A stretch of DNA of 44,302 nt from positions 1 to 44,302 of the forward strand of contig JAFLEE010000040.1 of NCBI GenBank assembly GCA_017302015.1, written 5' to 3'. Below are positions 34,379 through 43,300 of the stretch, one piece after another. The DNA comes from Spirochaetota bacterium (lineage in GTDB: Bacteria; Spirochaetota; UBA12135; COTS27; JAFLEE01). Under the pieces are notes generated by a model that was not told the DNA's origin, did no database searches, and saw only the letters and a list, made by a program, of their open reading frames with translations. Numbering within the stretch: position 1 is the first letter of the stretch; each line of letters begins with the position of its first letter. The position numbers were made by a program, and so were the translations under genes.

Positions 34379-36913
34379 TCAATCGAGGAGGCAAATTTGG
34401 CCCTTTTTCCAGCCTAATTTCACCGAATCCCCATCCTTCACCGTCCCCTCCAGGATCGCCTGGGCGAGAAAATTTCCGAGCTCGCGTTGGACGAGGCGCA
34501 CCAGGGGACGCGCCCCGTAGGCCGGATCGTAGGAGGCGCGGCAGAGTTCCGAGCGCAGCGGGGCATCCACCGAAAGTTGGATGCGCCTCGGGGCGAGGGT
34601 GGCGGCCATGCGGGCGACGAGGAGGTCGAAGATCTCCTCCATCTGCTCGGGGGCCAGTGGTTGGAACTGGATGATCTCGTCGATGCGGTTTAGGAACTCG
34701 GGACGGAAGGCGGCCTTGAGGTCTTCCTGGGGGATATTGCCGGTCATGATGAGCACGGCGTTGCGGAAATCCACCGTGACGCCCTTGCTGTCGGTGAGGC
34801 GCCCCTCGTCGAACACTTGCAGCAGCAGGTTCCAGACTTCTGGGTGCGCCTTCTCGATCTCGTCGAAGAGCACCACCGAGTACGGCCGGCGCCGGATGGC
34901 CTCGGTGAGCACGCCGCCCTCTTCGTAGCCGACGTAGCCGGGGGGCGCCCCGATGAGGCGGCTGACGGAGTGCTTCTCCATGAACTCGCTCATGTCGATG
35001 CGCGTGAGGAGTTTCTCGTCGTCGAAGAGTTGGCGCGCCACCGTCTTGGCCAATTCGGTCTTCCCCACGCCCGTGGGCCCGAGGAAGAGGAAGACGCCCA
35101 CGGGGCGCCCCTCGGCGCCGACGCCGGCGCGGTTCCTGCGGATGGCGTCGCTGACGAGGCGCACCGCCGCGTCCTGCCCCACCACGTGGCGGCGCATCTC
35201 CCCCTCCATGCCCAGGATCTTGTGCTTCTCGGATTCCTTGAGGCGCTGCACGGGGATGCCCGTCCAGCGGGAGACCACCTGGCCGATGTCCTCCTCCGTG
35301 ACTTCCTTCTTGAGGAGGGAATCCTCCCCCCCGCGGGCCGCCGCCATCTGCTGGTCGAGGCGCTTTTGGAGTTCGGGGATCTTCCCGTAGCGGATCTCCG
35401 CCACCGCGCTTAAGTCCCCCTTCTGGGTGAGGCGCTCCTCCTCCCGATGCAGGCCCTCCAATTCTTCCTTGAGGCGGTGGATTTCCCCGTGGCGGCGGCG
35501 CTCGTTTTCCCACTGGAGCCGAAGGCCGGTGAGGGAGGTCTGGACCTCGGCCTTCTGTCGCTGGAGTTCATCGATTTTCTGCGTGATTTCGGCGGATTTC
35601 GCGCCTTTTTCGAACTCGGTCTCGCGCTGGAGGCCGCGGAGTTCGATCTCGATCTGCTGGAGTTTGCGCTCCTTTTCATCCAGGCTCTCGGGCATGCTCT
35701 CGATCTCGGTCTTGAGCCGGGCCGCGGCTTCGTCCACCAGGTCGATGGCCTTGTCGGGCAGGAAGCGGCCGGTGATGTAGCGGTTTGAGAGCACGGCCGC
35801 GGCCTTGAGGGCCTCGTCGAGGATGGTGATGCCGTGGTGGATCTCGTACTTTTCCCGGATGCCCCGCAGGATGGAGATCGTGTCCTCCACCGAGGGCTCG
35901 GGCACGGGGATGGGTTGGAGGCGGCGCTCGAGGGCGGCGTCTTTCTCGATGTACTTGCGGTATTCGTCGGTGGTCGTGGCGCCGATGACGCGGAGTTCGC
36001 CCCGGGCCAACGCGGGTTTCAGGAGGTTGGAGGCGTCCATGGCCCCGTCGGCCTTGCCGGCCCCCACGAGGGTATGGATCTCGTCGATGAAGAGCACGAG
36101 GCGCCCGGCGCTCTTCTCGGCCTGTTGGATGACGGCCTTGAGTCGCTCCTCGAACTCCCCCCGGAACTTCGCCCCGGCGATGAGGAGCCCCATGTCGAGG
36201 GAGAGCAGTTCGCATTTCTTGAGGCTCTCGGGAACGTCGCCCCGGGAGATGCGCCGGGCGAGGCCCTCCGCGATCGCGGTCTTTCCGACGCCGGGTTCCC
36301 CGATGAGCACGGGGTTGTTCTTCGTGCGGCGGGAGAGCACCTGCACCACGCGGCGGATCTCGTCGTCGCGCCCGATGACCGGATCGATGCCGTCGCGGCG
36401 GGCCAGCGCCGTGAGGTTCCTCGTGTACTTCTCCAGCGCGCCGCCGACCCCTTCTCCCCCGCCCTCCCCCTTCTCGCCGCCGGACTTTGCGCGGCCGAGG
36501 GCCGCCGTGAGGTCTTCCTTGCGCAGGCGATTGCGGTGGAAATAGTCGCGGGCCTTATTGTCGACCTCGAAGAGGCCCAGGAGCACGTGCTCGACGGAGA
36601 GGTATTCCTCGCCGGCGCGCTTGGCCTCGTCTTCCGCGGTCAGGAGCACCTTATAGAACGCCCTGGAGAGGCCGGCCTTCACTTGGGTCCCCTGGGTGCG
36701 GGGGAGTTTCTCGAGTTCGGCGCGCAGGAAGGCCTGGAAGGCCGCCACAGAGATGGGCGTTCCCGTCAGTAATTGGCCCACCAGGGGCACCTCCTCGAGG
36801 GCGGCGGCCAGGAAATGCAGTTCGGTGAGTTCGGGGTGGTCGGCGAGGGTCGCCTTCTTCTCCGCCGCCGCGAGCGTGGCGAGGAGGCTTTCCGAAAACT
36901 TTTCTTGGTTCAT
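34379..36913 (-). CDS. clpB: ATP-dependent disaggregase ClpB
   Basis: Hsp100 chaperone of 844 residues. With DnaK it threads aggregated proteins through its hexamer. The N-domain has two repeats (1-145), then a long Gly/Glu-rich linker (about 144-160). NBD1 has Walker A GEPGVGKT at 205-212 and Walker [12 protein letters not shown]; the coiled-coil middle domain (about 400-525) is present and separates it from ClpA/ClpC. NBD2 carries [28 protein letters not shown] and a C-terminal D2 small domain. ATG at 36913 has an AAAGGG site. A sigma-54 consensus lies 70 bp upstream. No CIRCE element is visible. Confidence 0.97.
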   Translation of the reverse strand: MNQEKFSESLLATLAAAEKKATLADHPELTELHFLAAALEEVPLVGQLLTGTPISVAAFQAFLRAELEKLPRTQGTQVKAGLSRAFYKVLLTAEDEAKRAGEEYLSVEHVLLGLFEVDNKARDYFHRNRLRKEDLTAALGRAKSGGEKGEGGGEGVGGALEKYTRNLTALARRDGIDPVIGRDDEIRRVVQVLSRRTKNNPVLIGEPGVGKTAIAEGLARRISRGDVPESLKKCELLSLDMGLLIAGAKFRGEFEERLKAVIQQAEKSAGRLVLFIDEIHTLVGAGKADGAMDASNLLKPALARGELRVIGATTTDEYRKYIEKDAALERRLQPIPVPEPSVEDTISILRGIREKYEIHHGITILDEALKAAAVLSNRYITGRFLPDKAIDLVDEAAARLKTEIESMPESLDEKERKLQQIEIELRGLQRETEFEKGAKSAEITQKIDELQRQKAEVQTSLTGLRLQWENERRRHGEIHRLKEELEGLHREEERLTQKGDLSAVAEIRYGKIPELQKRLDQQMAAARGGEDSLLKKEVTEEDIGQVVSRWTGIPVQRLKESEKHKILGMEGEMRRHVVGQDAAVRLVSDAIRRNRAGVGAEGRPVGVFLFLGPTGVGKTELAKTVARQLFDDEKLLTRIDMSEFMEKHSVSRLIGAPPGYVGYEEGGVLTEAIRRRPYSVVLFDEIEKAHPEVWNLLLQVFDEGRLTDSKGVTVDFRNAVLIMTGNIPQEDLKAAFRPEFLNRIDEIIQFQPLAPEQMEEIFDLLVARMAATLAPRRIQLSVDAPLRSELCRASYDPAYGARPLVRLVQRELGNFLAQAILEGTVKDGDSVKLGWKKGQICLLD

Positions 36914-36983
36914 GGGGATTTCCCTTTCTTGATCGTTTGGAAGCGCTCAGGCGCCCGTGGGCCGCCCGACAAGGCACAAGCCG

Positions 36984-36999
36984 GCAAAACCCGTGCCAA
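36984..36999 (-). promoter_or_regulatory. sigma-54 (RpoN) promoter consensus upstream of clpB
   Basis: The minus strand reads TTGGCACGGGTTTTGC from 36999 to 36984: the -24 GG (36997-36996) and -12 GC (36985-36984) are separated by exactly 10 bases and every strongly conserved position of TTGGCACG-N4-TTGC matches. The predicted start of transcription is about 36972, giving a 58-base leader with the ribosome site before the ATG at 36913. Confidence 0.65.
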
Positions 37000-37202
37000 G
37001 TGTCGCGGCGGCCTCTCCAAGGCCCGGGAAGCCCCTATCAACCGCTCCTCATCGAGGAAATGCCCTGGAGAGCGTGCACCCTCTGGCTTTTCACGCAGTG
37101 GAAGGGTGTTTCCGATGGGCGCAAAAGGAAGTTCCCATCCTAGAAACCATCGGAGAACGGGCTCCACCCTACCCGCTCGAGAACGTGTGTGCGGGTGAAC
37201 CC

Positions 37203-37222
37203 TCCCGGGCCGTTTCCCGGGA
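37203..37222. repeat. GC inverted repeat in the clpB upstream region
   Basis: TCCCGGG (37203-37209), six-base loop, CCCGGGA (37216-37222), perfect 7-bp arms. It lies 80 bp after the giant gene end. It could be a Rho-type or protein-binding hairpin; no T run follows on either strand. Confidence 0.4.
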
Positions 37223-37301
37223 CCAAGGGGGCCTGCGGGCACCGATTTTTAACCCCGCCGCCGGTCGTCTGGGTCGAAATGACGCGAAGGGGCGCCGCCT
37301 A

Positions 37302-40300
37302 CTAGCGGGTGATCACCAGTTTGAAGTATTTTTCGGTGTGGGGCTCGGAGGACTGGAGGAGGATGAAATAGAGCCCCGCCGGGAGTTCGCGACCCTGGGC
37401 GTCGCGGCTTTGGAAATGGAGGGATTGCAGGCCCTCCTGGCGGATCACCACGACCTGCCGACGCAGGATGCGCCCGCCCAGATCGTGCACCAGCACGCTC
37501 ACCGTCTGGCCGATTTGCCCGCGGAAATAGAGGTCGAGGTCTTGGCCCTTGCGGATCGGGTTCTGGGTGAGGGTCGGGCCGCCGGAGAATTGGTCGATGA
37601 GGGCCTCGATATTGGAGGCCGGGACGTCGTAGAGGTCGAGGGAAATCCAGCCGTCAGAGGGGGCCTGGACGTCGCGCTTGGCCCGCTCGCCCTCGTTCAT
37701 GCCGCCGAGGTAGGCCGAAGCCACGTAGCGGCCCATGCCCGAGCCCGCCCGGTAGAGCGCCCGGAACTCGTTGCTTCCCGCGGGATCCATCGTCAGATCC
37801 TTCTGGAAATTGCTATTGCTATGGGCGTAGCGCAGGAAGACGAACGTGGGCAGGGTGCCCGCGGCGTTGGAGTAGGCGTCATTCGCCCACAGGCGGTTGG
37901 TGAGGTCGGTGGCCACCGTCCCTCCGATGGGTTCGACGGCGAAGAAGGAGGTATCGGGGACGGCGACCCCGCCGCTGACGGAGAGGGGCAGATTGGTGAG
38001 GTTCGTCGCCGAGGCCACCGTGAGCACCTGGGTCCCGCTCTTCACGGCGGTCAACATCACGTTGCTGGCGATCCCGGCGGTGAAGTTGATCGATGCCCAC
38101 GCGCCCTGGGCCGCCCCGCCCACGGCCGGGAGGTCGCCCTTGGGCGACAAGCCGAGCCCCGCGAACACGAGGGGGACGGCCCCGTTGGTCATCAGGCGAT
38201 TGGTGAACTGGTCGAAGAGGGTGAGGTGGAAGGGCGCGGCCACGCCCGCCACCAGATTGCTGGCGGGGGCCTCGAGAGCGGCGAATTGCAGGTGGTAACT
38301 GGTCGCATTGGTGACCTGGAGGTTGGTCGCATGGACGTTGGAGAACCACCCGGCGGCGTTCGTCAGGCTGAGGCGCAGGTCGTAGGTGCCGTTGGTGAGG
38401 GCGGTGGTGTCCCACGGCCAGGTCCAATTGCTGCCGGCCAGGCTCCCCAGTATCGACGCGCGCGCGACGGGCGTCCCGAGGGAGAGGACTTCGATGACGA
38501 GCTGGGTCGCCGGCGAGAAACTATCGGCGTAGCCGGCGATGACGGCCACATTCGAGACGTTGGAGTTCGGCACCGACGGGGCGAACCCGGCGGGCGGGCG
38601 CGTCAGTTCGAAGAGGTTGGTCTGGGAATTGGAGACCCCTCCGGTCCCGTTGGTGGCCAGGATCCAGAACGCGTTGGTGGTGCGGTTGAGGCCGATCCAA
38701 TTGCCGCTATTGGTGCTCCAGGCGGCCGTGCCGAGGGGGGGCCGCCAGGGGCCGGCGGCATTCGTGGCGAACAGCACGGAAAGGAGCGGGGCGGGAGCGC
38801 TCGTGGCCGTCCCGGAAACGGGCTCCGAGGCGTTGGTGATCCAGGCCATGGGGGCCGGCGCGGTAAAGAGGATGGTGGCCGGGCTATTGCTGACGTAGAG
38901 CGTGGGAGTGGTGATTTGGACCAGGCCCGCCGCGTTGGAGAGGCGCATTTGGAAGGGCATCGGGCCATTGGGCAGGAGGGTGGTATCGAGGGTCAGGATC
39001 CAAGCCGCATTGGTGTTGCTGGCGGCGCTCGTCCAAGTGGCGCCCCCATTGGTCGACCATTCCCAACCGAGGAGGGCGCTCTCGGGCTCCCGGTTCGTGC
39101 CCTGGAAGACGAAATTACCCCACGCGGTGCCGGCGGGGCCCGGATTGGTGACGAAGGCGGTGGCGCCCGTATTGTCGATGACGTTGGTGAAGAGCAGGTT
39201 ATTCGTCACGAAATTGGTGGAGACCGCCCGGAAGGTGAATACGTTCGTCCCGTCGGGCAGAAGACTCGTGTCGATGGGGATCGCCCAGTTCGTGCCCAGG
39301 CCGCTCCAGGCGAAGGCGGCATTCGTCCAGATTTCCACGCGCTGGTTGTCGTAGCCGGCGAACGCGTTCGTCGCGACGCCCCGGAAGGTATAAGTGCCCG
39401 TCAGGAGAGCGAAGGGCGCGGTGTTGGTCACCGACAAGACGGGCGCGAGGCGGTTGAGCCAGACCTTGACCGTCGCCGTGTTGGTCATGAGCCCGGCGCC
39501 GTTGGTGGTCTCCGTCCACAGCCAATAGGGGCCCTCCGGGAGCGCGGAAACGTTCCAGCCATTGCTGAATCCGGAGCCGCCGACCGGCACCATCGCCAGG
39601 GATCCCGCGCCCGAGAGGTTGCTCAGGCGAACGAAGGTGGTCAAGATCCCGGAGTGGGGATCGGCGTTCGTCCCGGTCAGCACGTGCCATCCCGTCGCCG
39701 AATTGAGGAATTGCCCCATGGCGAGGTTGGTCAGCGCCACCGCCGCCGGGCTATTGTCTACCACCACCGAGAGGTTCGTCAGCCCGTAGGGGAAGCCCGC
39801 CGCGTTCGTCGCCCGCACCGCGAACACCTGCGCCCCGTCGACGAAAGCCGTCGTGTCCAGGTTCGTCGCCCCGTTGCTCGTGGCCATCGCCATCGCCGCC
39901 CAACCGCCCGCCGTCGCGGCATTGCTCACGAACATCGCCGAATTGGGGGCGGTCACGAAGCCGGTGAGCATCGTCACCCCGCTGACATACTGGCCGTTGG
40001 TCGGTTTCAGCGTCGCCAAGGCGCCCGTGAAATTATTGAACAGGAGGTTCGTGGCGAAGATCAGGTTCGACCAACCCGCCTGGTTGGACACCGAGAGGCG
40101 AAGGTCGTACCAACCCAAGGCATAGGGAGTCGTGTCCAGGTTCGTCGCCCACGCCCCGTTCTGCGCCGGCAATTGGTAATTGCTGCGCACCGCGCCGTTG
40201 GTCAGGACCGAGAGTTGGAGGAAGGTGATCGGATCCATCGCGATCTCGGTCACCACGCCGCCCAAGTTGGTCGTCCCGGTGAAACTTGCGTTGTCCCAGA

Positions 40301-43300
40301 CGGCGTTCCAGGCGAGGGCCGGCGGGGTGAGGTCGATGCGGTTCGTCAGCCAATTCGTCGCCGCCCCGCCGCTTTGGTTGGAAGCGATGATCCAGAAGAC
40401 ATTGGTGCGGTCCGCGAGCCCCGTGAGGTTCACATTGGTGCTCCAGTTCGTCGTCCCGGACACCGCGGCGAAAGCGTTATTATTGGTCCCGAACACCACC
40501 GAAGCCAGCGCGACCCCCGAATTGGAGGCCCAACCCGAGAACACCACGCTGGCGTTGGTCAACCATTGCAGGTTGGTGGCATTGGTGATCGCCACGCTCG
40601 CCGCCCCCGCATTGGAAAGGAAGACATTCGTATGCAGCAGGAAGGCCCCCAAGCCGGCCGCATTGGACGCCGTGAGGCGTAAATCGTACATCCCGTCCGC
40701 GTAGCCCGCCGTATTGATGTTGGTGGCCCAATTGCTCGCCAGAGCGGAGAGATCCCATCCAACGACCTCGATCCCGTTGGTCACCAGACCCAAGCGCCGG
40801 AAAGTCACCGGGGCGAAGGGATCCCCCGCCGTGCCGGCGAGGTTCGTCAGGCCGTTCAGCACCCCGTTGGAGTAGGCGGCCGCGAAACTCAGCGCCGGGG
40901 GGGTGAGGTCGATGAGGTTGGTCACGACGTTGCTCGCGCCCTTCCCCGCCGCGTTGGAGACCAGGATCCAGAAGGCATTGGTCGTATTGGCCAGGTTGCT
41001 CACGTTCAGGTTGGTCGACCAGACCCCCGCGATCGCCGGCGCCGCCCAGGGACCCGAGGCGTTCGTGGCGAACCAGACCCCCGTCAGCGGCGCGGGGGCG
41101 CTGGAGGCCCCTCCGGTATAGGACTCGATGCCGTTCGTCACCCAGGCGAAATTCGTCGGCGCCGTGATGGTGGCCGTCGGCGCGTTATTGGTTACATACA
41201 CCGTGAAGGAGGCCGAGCCCTCCAAACCGGTGGCATTGGTGCTGCGCACCTCGAGGGTGAGCGCCCCGTCGGCGTGGGAGGTCGTATCCAGGGCGAGGAA
41301 CCAAGCGCTATTGGTATTGGACAGCGCCGTCGTCCAGGTCGCGCCGCCGTTGGTCGACCATTTCCAACCCTTGAGGAAGGACACGTTCTCCGCGTTCGTC
41401 CCGGCGAAGACCGCGCTGCCCCACACCGTGGCGCTATTGGTCGGGTTGGTCAGGAAGGTCAGCGCCGCGGTGTTGTCGATGAGGTTCGTCGCCGCGTAGG
41501 TATTGGTGCGGAAGTTCGACGAGATCGCCCGGAACGTGAACACGTTCGTCCCGTCCGGGAGAAGCGTCGTGTCGTAGGGGAGCACCCAATTCGTGTTGGT
41601 GGCCCCCGTCACCACGTTCCCGCCGTTGGTCGCCAGGTGCACGAAGGGCGGATCGAAGATCTTGGCCCCGTTGGTGGCCAGACCGCGGAAGGACCAGGTG
41701 CCCGAGATCCAGGCGAACGCCGCCGTATTCGTCTCCGCCACCACCGGGGCGTTCTCGTTGAGCCAGACCGAGACCGGGAGCGTGTTCGTCGCCAGGCCCG
41801 CCCCGTTCGTCGTCCCGATCCAGGCCCAGTAGGCCCCGTCGGGCAGCGCCGCCACGTTCCACGCGTTGCTCCACAGCCCCGCGCCATACGCCGCGGCCAG
41901 GTTCGTCCCAACCATCCCCGCGGCGTTGCTCAAATAGACCACCGTCTGGGAGATCCCCGAATGCGCGTCGCCGTTGGTGCCGTAGAACGTCGCCTTCCCG
42001 CCGGAGACCGCCAGGTACGCGCCCGCCGCCGGGTTCGTCAGCGCCACCGCCGCCGGGCTATTGTCCACCACCACCGATATGTTCGTCTGTCCGTAGGGCA
42101 GGCCCGCCCCGTTCGTCGCGCGGAAGGCGAACACCTGCGCCCCGTCGGCGAGCGCCGTCGTGTCGAAATTGCTGAGTCCGTTCGTGCCCGAGGTGGTCAT
42201 GGGGACCCACGCCCCCGCCGTCGCGCCGTTACTCATGAAGAAGGCCGAGTTCGGCGCCGTCACGAAGCCGGTGAGGATCGTCACCCCGCTGACGTAGGCG
42301 TTGTTCGTGGGCTGGAGCATCGCCAAGGCGCCCGAGAAGTTGTTGAACAGGATATTGGTGGCCAGCAGCCCGTTCGTCCATCCGGCCTGGTTCGACACCG
42401 TAAAACGGAGATCGTAGAAGCCCAGGGGGTAGACGCTCGTATCGAAATTGGTGGCGAAGGCGCCCGCAGCCGCCGCGAGGCTGTAATTGCTGCGAACGGC
42501 CCCGTTGGTCAACACCGACACCTGCAGGAACGTGATGGGGTCGATGGCCGCCTCGGTCACCGAGCCCGTGAGGTTCGTCGACGCCGTGAACGTCGCGTTG
42601 TTCCAGGCCGCCGCCAGAGAGAGCCCCGGAGGGGTGAGGTCGATGCGGTTGGTCAGCACGTTCGTCGCCGTCTTTCCGGCGGCGTTGCTCGCCACCACGT
42701 AGAACACGTTCGTAAGCCCGTCCACCGGCCCCATGGCCAGGGTCGTGCTCCAATTGGTCGTCCCCGTCGCCGGGGCGAGGGCGGCGAGGTTGCTCCCGAA
42801 GAGCACCGTGGACAGTTGGAAACCCGCATTCGAGGCCCAACCTGCGAAATACTGGTTCGCATTAGTGACCCACTGCAGGTTCGTCAGGTTCGTGATGGCT
42901 GCCACCGGCACGCCGGCATTCGAGAGGAAGAGGTTCGTTTGGAGGAGATTCGCCCCCAGGCCCGCCGCGTTCGTCGCCGTCAATCGGAGGTTGTAAGTCC
43001 CGTCGGCGAGCAGCGCCGTATCGATGTTCGTCGCCCAGTTCGTCGAAAGCGCCGTGAGGTCGAACGAGGCGATTTCCACCCCGTTGGTCTCGAAGGCGAG
43101 GCGGCGCAGCGTCACCGGGGCGAAGGGATCCCCCGCCGTGCCGGCGAGGTTCGTCAGGCCGTTCAGCACCCCGTTGGAGTAGGCGGCCGCGAAACTCAGC
43201 GCCGGGGGGGTGAGATCGATGAGGTTGGTCACGACGTTGCTCGCGCCCTTCCCCGCCGCGTTGGAGACCAGGATCCAGAAGGCATTGGTCGTATTGGCCA

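Larger units (their letters stand above)
36914..37301. other. clpB upstream region
   Basis: A 388-bp gap between the giant repeat gene end and clpB. It contains the sigma-54-type promoter at 36984-36999 and a GC inverted repeat at 37203-37222. I saw no intrinsic terminator with a T run for the giant gene, no CIRCE, no sigma-32 box and no coding frame that resembles a protein. Confidence 0.6.

Noticed and set aside
32478-34520. Open frame of 680 codons on the plus strand over nrdJ
   Set aside because: Antisense shadow of nrdJ, which has intact family motifs on the minus strand.
36914-37301. CIRCE (HrcA) operator for clpB
   Set aside because: No TTAGCACTC-N9-GAGTGCTAA-like inverted repeat in the gap.
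36957-40682. Open frame of 1241 codons on the plus strand opposite the giant protein gene
   Set aside because: Reverse complement of Asn/Thr/Ala codons gives stop-free, Arg/Gly/Val-rich text; no domain and it also spans the clpB promoter region.
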